A stretch of DNA of 64,000 nucleotides from Cladosporium sp. IMV 00045 (taxonomy: Eukaryota > Ascomycota > Dothideomycetes > Cladosporiales > Cladosporiaceae): contig MSJI02000807.1 of assembly GCA_001931905.2 (NCBI GenBank), forward strand, positions 96,310 through 160,309, in the 5' to 3' direction. Every line of letters begins with the position of its first letter. Positions within the stretch are counted from its first letter, which is position 1. The notes beneath the pieces were generated by a model that was not told the DNA's origin, ran no database searches, and was given only the letters and a program-made list of their open reading frames with translations. Made by a program: the position numbers and the translations under genes. Of this stretch, positions 31,578-41,605 are shown one piece after another.

Positions 31578-32954
31578 ATGGACGAAAAAGATCACCACCA
31601 TGAAAAGCATTCGCCTCACAGTGGACAAGTACGAGGCCCTCGACACAATGCCTCCTCTCTCGCCGGCCTGTTCTTGATATTCATCGCCGCAATCACATAC
31701 GGCTCCTACTTCTACGGCGTTCCAGGATCTGTACCATCTAATCAATCTCAAGCGGAATCTATCCTGCATGACAATCCTCTAATCGACGGCCACAACGACT
31801 TGCTCATCCTCCTCAGAGAATTCTACAAGAACAAGATCAACGGCGAGAACTTCACCAAGCCCTTCGAGAAAGGCGGTCTCGCAGGCCACCTCGACATCCC
31901 CCGTCTGAAGAAAGGCCACCAAGGCGGCGCCTTCTGGAGTGCATTCGTGCCCTGCCCTGCCGACGGCTTCGACTTCTCCGACAAAAACTACGCCGCCCCC
32001 GTGAAAGCCACACTGGAACAACTCGACCTCTTCCAACGCCTCTCAGCCAAATACCCCGACTACTTCACCCTCTCCCGGAGCGCAAAGGAAGCCGAACAAG
32101 CCTTCTCCCATGGAAAACTGATCTCCCCCCTCGCCATCGAAGGCCTCCACCAAATCGGCAACTCCCTCGCCACGCTCCGCCTCTACCACTCCCTCGGCGT
32201 GCGCTACGCCACCCTCACCTGGAACTGCCATAACAAATACGCCGACGCCGCTGTCGTGTCCGTGGAAGGGAAATCCATCGCCTCCAAACCCTACCACGGC
32301 GGCGTGAGCCAGGCCGGCCGCCAGCTCGTGCTCGAAATGAACCGTCTGGGCATGCTGGTGGATCTCAGCCACGTGAGCGTCGACACGATGCGCGACGTGC
32401 TTGGCGGCAGCCCGGAGAAGGGATGGAAGGGGAGTGTGGCGCCGCCGATTTTCAGCCATTCTAGTGCGAAAGCTATTTGTCCCCATCCGCGCAATGTGCC
32501 AGATGATATTCTGCGGCTGGTGAAGAAGCGGAATGGGCTGGTGATGGTGAATTTCGCGCCGGATTTCGTGAGCTGCGAGGATACGGGGGATGAGAGCGGC
32601 ATTCCCTCTTTCGTCGAAGAGACGAGTACGCTTGCACAGGTGGTGAAACATATCACGCACGTTGGCGAGTTGATCGGGTACGAGCACGTGGGTTTGGGGA
32701 CTGATTACGATGGCATTGAGAGCACGCCGAGGGGCTTGGAGGATGTTAGCAACTTTCCCGATTTGGTGGTTGCGTTGTTGGAGGCTGGCGTGAGCGCTGA
32801 AGATGCCGCGAAGGTGGTGGGGAGGAATTTGCTGAGGGTTTGGAAGGAGGTCGATGAGGTCGCTGCGAGGCTGCAGAAGGATATGGAGCCGATAGAGGAG
32901 GATTTGGGGCCTATTCAGTGGGATGTGGAGTTTTCTTATGATTTCGATTCGTGA
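31578..32954 (+). CDS. Membrane dipeptidase (renal dipeptidase family, peptidase M19)
   Basis: Intronless frame of 458 residues. The N-terminus is hydrophilic and His-rich (MDEKDHHHEKHSPHSG), followed by one membrane segment at about residues 25-47 (SLAGLFLIFIAAITYGSYFY), predicting a type II membrane protein rather than a secreted one. Zinc-site motifs of family M19 are present: LIDGHNDLL (HxD) at about 68, the bridging glutamate in AIEGLHQIGNS, the second-site histidines in VDLSHVS and FSHSSA, and GLGTDYDGI for the aspartate near the C-terminus. The family cleaves dipeptides including D-amino-acid containing ones and cysteinyl-glycine, so a role in glutathione-conjugate turnover is possible. 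It lies divergent from ILM1, with no secondary-metabolite neighbours nearby. Confidence 0.94.
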   Translation: MDEKDHHHEKHSPHSGQVRGPRHNASSLAGLFLIFIAAITYGSYFYGVPGSVPSNQSQAESILHDNPLIDGHNDLLILLREFYKNKINGENFTKPFEKGGLAGHLDIPRLKKGHQGGAFWSAFVPCPADGFDFSDKNYAAPVKATLEQLDLFQRLSAKYPDYFTLSRSAKEAEQAFSHGKLISPLAIEGLHQIGNSLATLRLYHSLGVRYATLTWNCHNKYADAAVVSVEGKSIASKPYHGGVSQAGRQLVLEMNRLGMLVDLSHVSVDTMRDVLGGSPEKGWKGSVAPPIFSHSSAKAICPHPRNVPDDILRLVKKRNGLVMVNFAPDFVSCEDTGDESGIPSFVEETSTLAQVVKHITHVGELIGYEHVGLGTDYDGIESTPRGLEDVSNFPDLVVALLEAGVSAEDAAKVVGRNLLRVWKEVDEVAARLQKDMEPIEEDLGPIQWDVEFSYDFDS

Positions 32955-33082
32955 TGTGCATACCAATATTACTTGTGTCTACAGCCTAGGACTCCGAACG
33001 CAGCAAAAAAATCAGATCTACAAACAATCTCTCAACATCACAGTCTCGCCGCAGTCTACGACTCCCCCATCCCCTGCACCTC

Positions 33083-34906
33083 TCAAGCACGTCCAGCATC
33101 CGCCTTCACTTTGCTCAGCTCCGCCTCCAAGGCCTGCACCCTCGCATCGTTAGCCTTACGCTTCTGCACCTCCTGCTGCAGCGTCCCCTGCAAATGGAGA
33201 GTGATCCGGTGCTGCTGCATGTAGCGGCCCTTCTGCTCCTGCGAATTGGCGCGCTCGTGGTCGAGTTTCTCCTGGAGCCCGGCGAGACTGTGACGTTGAT
33301 CCTCCGCGAAGCGGCCCTTTTGCACCCGCGAAATGGCGCGCTCATGCTCGAGCTTCTCTTCGAGACGAGCGAGGTCGACATCGCGACGCTGCTCGACTTT
33401 TGTGAGGTAGCGCTCGAACTCGCGAAGGTTTTCGTCAACGGCGCGGGCATGGCTCTGTGCTTTTTCTTCGCCAACCCTAGCGATGGTCAGCCGATGCCTG
33501 TCCGCTGCGGCGTCAATGTGGGCGTTGCGGAGATCGCTGTTGGTGGTCTTCAGATCCTCTCGCAGTGAGAGAGCTTCCGCCGTCAAATCCTTGATCTCCT
33601 GTTCTTTGGCCTTGATCAGGGCAGAGTGGGCGGGTTTGAGCTGGTTGACTTCGGCGTCCTTTTCCTTGCGCATTTGCTTGCGCTCTTCTTTGAGAAGCAG
33701 CTCGTCGGCTCTCATGTCATGTTTCAAGTCGCGGACCTCTTCGTTCGTGGCCTTTTCGATGGCCTTGCGCTTGGTCTCCGCGCTGTCGCGCTCTTTGGTG
33801 AGTTTCTTGTTCTTTTCGTCGAGATCGGCTTTCATCTCGTCGTACTTCGTCTGCCAGGCCTCGAGCTTCTTGTTGAAAGTGGCGGCCTTCTCGGTGCGGG
33901 AATCCTTGAGTTCCTTGATTTGCTTTTCGTATCTGGCCCTTAATTCGTCCTTGTCGTTATCTGCCTTGATCTTCGCCGCCCTCGCGTCCTTGGATGCTTT
34001 TTCCTTAGCATTGCTGAGCTCGGTCTTCGATTTCCTCCTCAACCGCTTCAGCTCGGTCTCATACTTCGTCTTGAGGGCCCTGTTCGCATTAGTCTTGCAT
34101 GCGCGACAGCTGCTGTTGAACTCCTTGTTGGCCTTGGCCAGAGTCTGTCGCAGAGTCTGAGGATCTTTGTCCTCGGATTCAGAGTCGCTCGCCTCGTCAT
34201 CGTCGCTGCCCTCAGTTTCATATTCGGACTCTTCGACTTGCTTCTGGCGTTTCGGTGAAGGCTTGACGAAATTGCCGCCCTTGCTGTTCGAGGCGACTGT
34301 CGGACGCTTGAAGCTGGATGTCTTGGCTTTACCCTCATCTTCAGACTCTTCAGCCTGCTTGCGACGTTTTGTCGTTGACTCCGGCTTTGAACTGAGCGAA
34401 GCCTTGCGCTTGATGGCCGGTGTCACGCTTGTGGTCCTGACGAAGATCACGTCGTCCTTGTCCTCAGCTTCGGCTATAGCGGGGGTACTGGCTTGTTTTG
34501 ATGCAGCCCTGGACGTGTCAGGAGGAGGTGTAGAGGCTTTCGGGCTCTTGTGTGTAGTTGTACAGTTCGTCTCTGATGCAGCTTCGCTTCCCCGGTCTTC
34601 ATGGCTCTGAGCTCGCTGTCCAGCTTCCTTTGACTCGCCCTGCTCGGAGGGCATGAGAAAGGCCGAGGGGCTGGAAGCGCCATCGCTGTCCTGGGAAGAA
34701 GACTCTTTTGCTGCGTCTATTTTGCGGGCTTGGATGATTTTGCCTTGTCGCTCGACAAGTTCGCGGGCTCCTCCCTGAATTCTGCTTAGAGCAACATCGT
34801 GGACATCGGCGAATGCTTCCAGCCCAACGCCCATCGCAACATCACGATCCATGGCACGGCGGACGCGTGCTTGCGTGTGAACGGTGGCGTGCTTCATGAT
34901 CGCCAT
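33083..34906 (-). CDS. Large coiled-coil protein with basic/acidic nuclear-type N-terminal region
   Basis: Intronless frame of 607 residues. Residues 1-255 are low-complexity with clusters resembling nuclear localisation signals (IKRKASLSS, TTKRRKQAEESEDEG, SPKRQKQ) and a Glu/Asp/Ser tract (EGSDDDEASDSESEDKD). The rest is almost continuous coiled coil: heptad-like Lys/Glu/Leu with KTKYETELKRLRRKSKTEL near 285, and two similar units near 510-560, LARLEEKLEHERAISRVQKG and LAGLQEKLDHERANSQEQKG, which look like an internal duplication. No enzyme motif. It could be an SMC-like linker or chromatin scaffold; I do not recognise a named family. It is preceded by an ATG-free leader. Confidence 0.85.
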   Translation of the reverse strand: MAIMKHATVHTQARVRRAMDRDVAMGVGLEAFADVHDVALSRIQGGARELVERQGKIIQARKIDAAKESSSQDSDGASSPSAFLMPSEQGESKEAGQRAQSHEDRGSEAASETNCTTTHKSPKASTPPPDTSRAASKQASTPAIAEAEDKDDVIFVRTTSVTPAIKRKASLSSKPESTTKRRKQAEESEDEGKAKTSSFKRPTVASNSKGGNFVKPSPKRQKQVEESEYETEGSDDDEASDSESEDKDPQTLRQTLAKANKEFNSSCRACKTNANRALKTKYETELKRLRRKSKTELSNAKEKASKDARAAKIKADNDKDELRARYEKQIKELKDSRTEKAATFNKKLEAWQTKYDEMKADLDEKNKKLTKERDSAETKRKAIEKATNEEVRDLKHDMRADELLLKEERKQMRKEKDAEVNQLKPAHSALIKAKEQEIKDLTAEALSLREDLKTTNSDLRNAHIDAAADRHRLTIARVGEEKAQSHARAVDENLREFERYLTKVEQRRDVDLARLEEKLEHERAISRVQKGRFAEDQRHSLAGLQEKLDHERANSQEQKGRYMQQHRITLHLQGTLQQEVQKRKANDARVQALEAELSKVKADAGRA

Positions 34907-35733
34907 TGCCGATAGTCGAGCTGTATTGATTTAGGTGTTGTGGGGAGAAGAAGATGTGATGCAGGGCAGTGCCAATAACACAATTGTGATTCTGAACAGC
35001 CTGATCGAGTTGCAAAGCTGCGTGGGTAGCTTCAAAGCAGCAGAACGGAGGCTGGACGTCAAAGTCGGTCTCGAATGAGCTGTATGTGTCGGTCGTGTCG
35101 ATCAAGAAAGTCGAATAGCAGAATATGTTGTCAGACCGCAGGCGAGTAAACTCGGTAGAGTATTGTTGCGGTTCAAGTATGTCCTTCACTGAGTCAAGTG
35201 AAAGGCCGAAAGCAGGAGAGAAGGAAAGGTTATGTCGCAAGTGAGGAAGAGCTGTGTCGTGATCAAGATTGATGATGTTTGACTCGGCCGTATACCGGTT
35301 GAGATCGTAGTCCGTATGAGTTCTGTCTCGAACGGCGAGATGTGTTGTAGCAGGAAGGGAAAGTTGTGCTGTGGTCAAGATCAGTGATGGTGGAGTTGTC
35401 TTTAGAAGCTGTAGAGTAAGGTTGAATGGGAAGGGTTAGTATTCTTCACATCACTTGAAGTAGCAGCCTAGACGATAAATGAGGCTCGTGATCATTGGTG
35501 CGGCGTTGATTTCCATGTGATTGCACGAGGCCGTGTGACAAGGGCAGGTCAGGGGTGAACATGTGAAAGGTGACAGGACGCAATGTAAAGAAATTCGTAA
35601 AGAAACTCGTTCAAGACCTACTGTCGACTTCCGCAGTGGTAGTAGTTACTAAAAGTACAGCTGCAGCACCCTTTTCCTTGCTTCCCCTGTAGTGACGCTT
35701 CGCCTATAGTGAGGCTGTAGTGAGATGAGGTTC
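34907..35733. other. ATG-free leader and intergenic spacer between two coiled-coil genes
   Basis: On the minus strand no ATG occurs from the start codon at 34906 back to about 35448 (some 540 nt; about eight expected), as for a long 5' UTR. A 178-codon frame (35378-34842) starts only at a TTG and overlaps the gene start, so I treat it as leader sequence. The remainder, to 35733, is spacer containing the 3' end of the second coiled-coil gene. Confidence 0.5.
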
Positions 35734-36600
35734 TCAGTGGTCGCCAACCCCTGCCATAGCCTTCAATCTCGCATGCTCCTCCAGCTGCTTGATGTACTCC
35801 TGCTGCTGGCTCACGGCCGACTCCCACTCCAAGCAGGTTTCCTCAGACTCACGAAGACGTGACTGAAGATCACGGTTCTCGGCAGAGATGTCCGCTTCGT
35901 TGGCACGCTGGCTCTCGAAAGCCTTGTTGCGTGAATCAATGAGCCCCTGAAGGGTGTGGTTGAGGTTGTGGGCATCCGCGAGCTGCTGCTCGATGCTGTC
36001 TTTGGCAGCATTGTCCAAAGCCATGCGAGCTCCGAGATCCTGCACAATGCAGCGGAAGTCCTCAATCTGCTTTCCCAACTCAGTGTTCTTGTCATCTTTT
36101 GCCTGCAGCAGCTTGTCAAAAGAATCCTTCCACTCGATAAGGTCCTCCTTCCCGTAGAGGGCATTCGCTTCCAAGCGCTTGATCTCCTCTGCTTGTTCGG
36201 CGACAACCTCTTTGCCACGGAGGATAGTTGCTAAAAGGCCCTTGATCTCATCTGCTTGTCCGGTGATTTCCTTCTTGCCATAGAGGATATTCGCCTCGAG
36301 GTCCTTGATGTCCCTTGCTTGCTTGGTAATCAGCTGCGCACCAGCGTGGTAGAGCTTGATGAGGCCATCATCGGACTTTACGTTGCGAGCTGCCTCGAGC
36401 TCTTCGCGCGTTGCCTGCAGGTTTTGGGACAGCCTTTTGATCTCCTGATTGCGATTGCCAATATTGCTCTGGTGCCGAGAGTTGTCGCGCTCCAGTTGGC
36501 TGAAAATGGAGAACAGGCGTTGGCGAGTCTGAGGGGTGATCTCAGCACCCTGGAGAAGAGTCGCGGTCTCTTGTCTGATTTTCTTCTTGCTTTTCGCCAT
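35734..36600 (-). CDS. Coiled-coil protein with roughly 21-residue internal repeats
   Basis: Frame of 288 residues from the ATG at 36600 (MAKSKKKIRQETATLL). An upstream in-frame extension to 36738 exists but looks like leader. Nearly the whole protein is coiled coil. Residues about 96-160 contain three diverged units of about 21 residues: QARDIKDLEANILYGKKEI, QADEIKGLLATILRGKEV and QAEEIKRLEANALYGKEDL. The C-terminus (ESEETCLEWESAVSQQQEYI) continues as coil and ends AMAGVGDH. No catalytic motif, membrane segment or signal peptide. It lies upstream of the larger coiled-coil gene in the same orientation, so an ancient duplication is possible, though the sequences do not align clearly by eye. 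Function unknown. Confidence 0.82.
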   Translation of the reverse strand: MAKSKKKIRQETATLLQGAEITPQTRQRLFSIFSQLERDNSRHQSNIGNRNQEIKRLSQNLQATREELEAARNVKSDDGLIKLYHAGAQLITKQARDIKDLEANILYGKKEITGQADEIKGLLATILRGKEVVAEQAEEIKRLEANALYGKEDLIEWKDSFDKLLQAKDDKNTELGKQIEDFRCIVQDLGARMALDNAAKDSIEQQLADAHNLNHTLQGLIDSRNKAFESQRANEADISAENRDLQSRLRESEETCLEWESAVSQQQEYIKQLEEHARLKAMAGVGDH

Positions 36601-36993
36601 CTTGCGAGGCTGAGTGGGTGGGTGTTGTTTGTAGATGGATGATGTTGGGTGGAGGAAGAGAAAGCGCGGGAAGTTTGAGTTGTCATGAAGCTGCCGTTTG
36701 AAGGCAGTCGCAAACGAAGGAAGGAGCAACGCAGTCACCCGTCACCGGCGCGACGCGATCATTCACATGATTGCCTTATTCACTTTCCTGACTCGACAAC
36801 GGCTTCCCGCATTGCGCTTCATCGTCAGTCTGCCTTCCTTTTGCAGGCACTTGCCGCATGGGGAACAACAGCATGTGCACCAAGTCGACTGAGAAACCAC
36901 TGCTGAGGTCGAACACTTACGACGAGTTGGCAATCAAGATCTGAGTCGGCAAGACAAAGATCTCCAGGAGTAACACCAAACACATCTCATCCC

Positions 36994-37677
36994 TCAAAGA
37001 TCAGAACTCAAGTGCATCCTGAACTTCTTATTCGCCCTATCCGGCGCCCTCTGCTCAAACATGCTCCCCAAAATCTCAAACTCCAAAGGCCTCTTCCCCT
37101 CCTCCTCAAAAGGCACTTTCAACCGAAAAACCGTATGCTCCTTCGGACAAGTCTTCACCACATCCCCCCTCGTCACAATCTCAAACGTGAACTTCGTATC
37201 CCTGACCACAATGCCCGTCAACCCAACCCTGCTAGAGCATCTGCTGCGCACAACCTCCACTAAAGCACCATGATAGTCGGCCGAAGCAAGAAAAGGACCA
37301 GCATCTTGCGCCTCAACGTGTGTGCGCTTCCCCTCTGCAAGCCCGAAAATCTCGCGCATGTACCCACACCACATCTTGTGCAGCGGTTCGTAGATTGCAT
37401 ATTTCTGCTGCTCCTTGGGGATTTCGTAGAGGCTCAAAGCGCGCTTCTGCTTCGCGGATAGAGGTTTTGCTTTCTTGGATTTTCGCTGCGCTTTCTCTTT
37501 CTTCATGCGCTCGTGCTGCCGTTTTGATCGCGCATTTTGCGAAGGGTCTGGTGAGGTTGGGCGGAGGAGGAGTGGTCGTTGTTTTACGCGCTCGCGGAAG
37601 ATGGTTTCTGCTGTGTCGGGGGAGTGTGCTCGCTGTAGCAGCGATTCTGCTATGTGCTCTTTGGGCTGGGTGGCCAT
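36994..37677 (-). CDS. POP4: RNase P/RNase MRP subunit POP4 (Rpp29)
   Basis: Intronless frame of 227 residues. The N-terminal half is basic (RSKRQHERMKKEKAQRKSKKAKPLSAKQKRAL); the C-terminal half holds the Sm-like UPF0086/Rpp29 fold (PF01868): YEPLHKMWCGYMREIFGL, ADYHGALVEVVRSRCSSRVG, LTGIVVRDTKFTFEIVT, CPKEHTVFRLKVPF, and a final FEILGSMFEQRAPDRANKKFR. The protein binds the RNA of RNase P and RNase MRP and takes part in tRNA 5' maturation and rRNA processing in the nucleus and nucleolus. Order and spacing of these motifs are as in yeast POP4 and human RPP29. Divergent from the pyridoxamine-phosphate oxidase gene 255 nt away. Confidence 0.95.
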   Translation of the reverse strand: MATQPKEHIAESLLQRAHSPDTAETIFRERVKQRPLLLRPTSPDPSQNARSKRQHERMKKEKAQRKSKKAKPLSAKQKRALSLYEIPKEQQKYAIYEPLHKMWCGYMREIFGLAEGKRTHVEAQDAGPFLASADYHGALVEVVRSRCSSRVGLTGIVVRDTKFTFEIVTRGDVVKTCPKEHTVFRLKVPFEEEGKRPLEFEILGSMFEQRAPDRANKKFRMHLSSDL

Positions 37678-37931
37678 TTTCTGTGGTTTTGTTCACATTT
37701 CGTGGAGGTCCGCGATGGGAGGTCGAGATGCAGCTTGAAGTGTGGAGTTGGTGGCATGTGAAAGAAGCGGGACCTGGAACGTCAGTGCATTTAAGGTATC
37801 GAGTGGTACGACTTGATGACTGTTGGCGAGATACCATTGATTGTCAGGACATATAATACAACGCTTTTGTTCCTTCTGGGTTCTGGTAAGAAGAAAGAAA
37901 CGTACACCGCTGTCTCTAGTCATCCAGGCCT

Positions 37932-38696
37932 ATGAACCGCCTTCGAAGCATCACCAAACCAGCCCACCTCGCCACCACCATCCACAGCACAACCACCAAA
38001 AGAACCATGTCCGCCGCACCACCCAAACACATCTTCGCCCCCGGCGGGAACAACGACACCCCGCAAGCGCAGCAATACACCAAAGGCTCCCTGACCATCT
38101 CCCAACTCGATCCGAGCCCTTTCACGCAATTCTCCACCTGGTTCGCGCACGCGAACTCCGAAAAAGTCCACCAACCCGAAACCGTCGCCCTGTCAACCGC
38201 CGAGCTGCCCTCCGGCCGCGTGAGCGCGCGCATGGTCTACCTCAAAGAAATGGACGACGCGGGCTTCGTGGTGTACAGCAACTGGGGGACTTCACGCAAA
38301 GCTGCAGACGTGGCGTCCAACCCGCACGCGGCGCTGACGTTCTGGTGGCACGAGATCGAGCGGCAGGTGAGAGTCGAGGGGACGTGTGAGAGGCTCACGA
38401 ACGAGGAGTCGCAGGTCTACTACGACACGCGGATTCGTGGTTCGAGGTTGGGCGCTTGGGCGTCGAGGCAGAGTCGGGTGCTGAAGGATCGGGAGGAGTT
38501 GGAGGGGCAGGTTAGGGAGGTGGAGGAGAGATTTGAGGGGCAGGAGAAGATTCCTGTGCCGGACTTTTGGGGTGGATTGAGGGTTAAGCCGGAGATGGTG
38601 GAGTTTTGGCAGGGCAGGGAGAGTAGGTTGCATGATCGGTTTAGGTACACGAAGGGGGAGGGTGGGGAGTGGAAGATTGATAGGTTGAGTCCTTGA
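37932..38696 (+). CDS. PDX3: Pyridoxamine 5'-phosphate oxidase
   Basis: Intronless frame of 254 residues; a second ATG at 38007 (MSAAPPKHIFAPGG) could give a version without the first 25 residues, which look like a weak mitochondrial presequence (NRLRSITKPAHLATTIHSTTTKR). Family motifs: PSGRVSARMVYLKEMDDAGF and SNWGTSRKAADVASNP (FMN/phosphate binding), HAALTFWWHEIERQVRVEG, RGSRLGAWASRQS, and the C-terminal signature EFWQGRESRLHDRFRY. The enzyme oxidises pyridoxamine or pyridoxine 5'-phosphate to pyridoxal 5'-phosphate using FMN and oxygen, the last step of vitamin B6 salvage. It would supply cofactor for PLP enzymes such as the ornithine decarboxylase nearby. Confidence 0.95.
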   Translation: MNRLRSITKPAHLATTIHSTTTKRTMSAAPPKHIFAPGGNNDTPQAQQYTKGSLTISQLDPSPFTQFSTWFAHANSEKVHQPETVALSTAELPSGRVSARMVYLKEMDDAGFVVYSNWGTSRKAADVASNPHAALTFWWHEIERQVRVEGTCERLTNEESQVYYDTRIRGSRLGAWASRQSRVLKDREELEGQVREVEERFEGQEKIPVPDFWGGLRVKPEMVEFWQGRESRLHDRFRYTKGEGGEWKIDRLSP

Positions 38697-39367
38697 GGCG
38701 GTATGAATGGTTTGTTGTTATTTGACGCTTGATAGTAGATGGTCTTCTGGTCTTTACAAGAATGTGAATATTCGCAAGCACGAAAGTTTTGTATCATACT
38801 GATGATCGATGTCTCTGTTCTCGTAAACCTTATAGTTCTCTTTCAGCACTAGACACCTCTTCTTCGCATGCCTCTTTTCCCCAATGCTCCACGGGCGCTC
38901 GCTTGACTCGTCTCATTATGCATGGCTGCTATGTGACGAACACTCCAGTGGGAGGGGAAAGTCAATTATCAAAGCTAAACCAGCTCACAGGAATATGGAA
39001 TGAAAACAAAATAAGTCCATACCAAGCGAGACATCATCTCATCCGTAGCCATAACGCAGCAAGAACATCGAATCGATTTGCATCACATTTATACATTTGC
39101 TTCGCGCACGAATTGGCATCAAACTAGGAAAGTCCCGTATAAAACGCCGTTCAGTCATACGGGTTCTTCAAAACCCAAGCCCATAAAAACGAAGAAAATC
39201 CGCCAGAAACCGCCCAGCGAACACTTAAAACTGCTTCCCAGTAATGTGTTGCGCGGAAGAAAAGCGCGCCGCTTTTGCCGGTGATGGAAACAGGAACCGT
39301 GCTGTAATTCGTGAAAGAAGAAGGAAAGGGAGCCCCCCTGAATGCTGGGATGGTGGAAAGAGACGTC
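38697..39367. other. Convergent 3' intergenic region
   Basis: Between the stops of the oxidase (plus) and the CHK2-like kinase (minus). Small frames at 38789-39284 have no coding character. No RNA gene or repeat seen. Confidence 0.5.
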
Positions 39368-41605
39368 CTATTCTGCTTCTTTCTCCTCCTTCCCGTTCTC
39401 TCCTCCCGCAGCAGCGGGTTCAGCAGCCTTCATGGTCTCATTGGGGTACACGCTCCCGCTCTGCTCGTACAGGACTTCGTCGCCCTTGCCGCCCATCTCC
39501 ATGAACTCCTGCGGATCTCTGGCGGCATCCGGGCCCGGCTCGACGGTCTGTTCGACGCGAGCCTTGGTCTGTGGCTGCGACTGCGAAGCATCCTTCTCGC
39601 CAGGCTGCCTTTGCAAGCGAAACTGCGACCCGGCTTTCTTGTCGAAGACCTTGACGGGCGGCTTGTCGGGCTGCGTGTCGATGACTCTCTCGACTTTGAT
39701 GTCGTTAATGGAGGAGAGGAGGGTGCGCTCGCGCTGGGCTTTGCGGCGCGTGAAATCCAGACCTGCTAACGCTCCGGTCAGGCCGTCGGTGCTATCGGTG
39801 ACGCTGATGTTGCGTTGAGTCGTCCAGGGGTGCTCGAGGCACTCTTCTACTGTGATGCGTTTCTCCACATCTACTGTGAGCATGCGGTCGATCAGGTCAA
39901 GCGCTGGGTCACCGACAGAGTCCCAGTATGGCGAGGGATAGTCGAAGCGACCCATCTTGATTTGCTGGCTGAGGGTGTAAGGGTTTTCGGGTGAGTAGAG
40001 CTCGTCGGAGAAGGGAGGGAAGCCGCAGAGGCAGATGTAGAGGACCACGCCAAGGCTCCAGATGTCTACGGCGCGGGTGTAGCGGCGGCGATTCGATTGC
40101 TCGAGTATCTCGGGCGCGACGTATGAGGGTGTGCCGCAGAGCGTCGTGGTGAATGATTCCTCGCCGATGATCTTGGCGAGACCGAAGTCGGCGAGTTTGA
40201 CGTTGAGCTGTTTGTCGATGACGAGGATGTTCTCCGGCTTGATGTCTCGATGTACGATGTTGCGCTCATGCTAGATAATGTCAGTGACAACGAAACACAT
40301 CGCGAGATGCGAAAGAACTCACCAAGTACTTGATGCCCTGGAAGAGCTGAACGAAGACTTTGCGTGTCTCACTCTCTGACAACTTCTGCTTCATGACAAT
40401 CCAGTTGAACAGCTCTCCTTCAGGCGCGAGCTCAAGCACCAGGAATACACCATCTGGCTCGTCGAATGTATCCTTGAGGCAAAGCATGTTGGGATGGCTG
40501 ACGCCCATGAGAACGGCGATTTCTTGCTGCAAGCCTTCAACCTTACTCCTCTCTCCAGGGCCACTCCGTTTCTCGAACTTCTTCACTGCATAGCGAACGC
40601 CTGATGTTTTCTCTGTCGCAAGGTAGACTGTAGCAAAGTGACCCTTGCCGAGTTGTCCCTGTATGCTGTACTGCTTGTGGAAAGCACTGCCGTCACGATT
40701 GCGTGGATACCGGAAGATGAAGCGAGCCTTGTCGAGGATAGATAATTCATCACCATCGTGGAGTTCTCGTCGCTTATTGCGCCCGATGAAGGCATTGTTG
40801 ACGTATGTGCCGTTGCCGCTCAAATCCTCCACCACAGCCAAAGCGTTGCCGTCTTTGTTCTCCGCGAAAAGCAAGCAGTGCCTGTTGCTCACAGTGGGGA
40901 TGTTGATAATGCGATCGCACTCCGGGTGCCGACCAATCAAATATCCACCCGATGGCACGCCAACGCTAGCCTTCTTTATTTCGTATTCGTTCTCTTCTTG
41001 TAGATATGTTTCTTTCGCTACTTTCATCTGTCCGTACGGCCGACCCATTCCCTTAGCTGGAATGGGACAAGCCGCCCTTTTGCGCAAGACAAGCGCATCT
41101 GAAATGCCGTCGATTGGTACGAGGTAACCCCAAACGCCTTCTGCCTCTTCATCAGAGACTTCGTATGAGTAAGGTGGCGGTGCGATGAACTGTGAGAATG
41201 GCTGTGTGTCTGAAGGCGGTGAAGAGAGGCCGCCCTGCTTTAGCGATGAGCGAGGTGGGCTTGTGGTGGGAGTCGCGCGCGTATCCGTTTGCGCCTGCAC
41301 TGCCTTCCCGTTGACTGGTGAATCAGGAACGTGTGCGCCTTCTGTTGTGTCGGTAGAGCCCTTAGTGACTGGTGAGGGCAGAGCGCCATTGTTTTTGACA
41401 TGGTGCTCGACGACTTCTTTTTGAGCTGCCTGCTCTTCCTCCTTCTGGTTGTCTGGAGCATTGCGTGCGGATCTGCGCGGTTTCTTGACTTCTGCATCAT
41501 CGCCAAGCGACACCTATCGGATTGTCAGCCTTGCCCTGGTCATGGACACGAGAAGTGACGAACTCTTGAGCGCTTGAGCGCACTCTTGTCGCTACGAGGC
41601 GGCAT
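39368..41605 (-). CDS. CHK2/Rad53-type checkpoint kinase with FHA domain
   Basis: Three exons: 41605-41564 (14 codons, MPPRSDKSALKRSR), 41513-40323 and 40270-39368; about 711 residues. The introns are 50 nt (GTTCGT...CTGAC...TAG) and 52 nt (GTGAGT...TAG). A disordered N-terminus contains many S/T-P sites. The FHA domain near 200-260 has SGGYLIGRHPECDR, SNRHCL and the phosphothreonine-binding SGNGTYVNN. The Ser/Thr kinase domain begins near 297 (GQLGKGHFATVYLA), with the invariant Lys in YAVKKF, catalytic HRDIKPEN near 417, DFGLAK, and TPSYVAPE in the activation region. A disordered tail of about 150 residues follows the kinase domain. The one-FHA plus kinase order matches fission yeast Cds1, Neurospora PRD-4 and human CHK2, nuclear kinases activated by ATR/ATM-type kinases upon DNA damage or replication stress. 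The short first exon depends on splicing; the other candidate start at 41513 is GTG, so the upstream exon is preferred. Confidence 0.94.

Noticed and set aside
34842..35378. 178-codon frame overlapping the start of the coiled-coil gene
   Set aside because: Starts only at TTG and lies in an ATG-free leader; better explained as 5' UTR.
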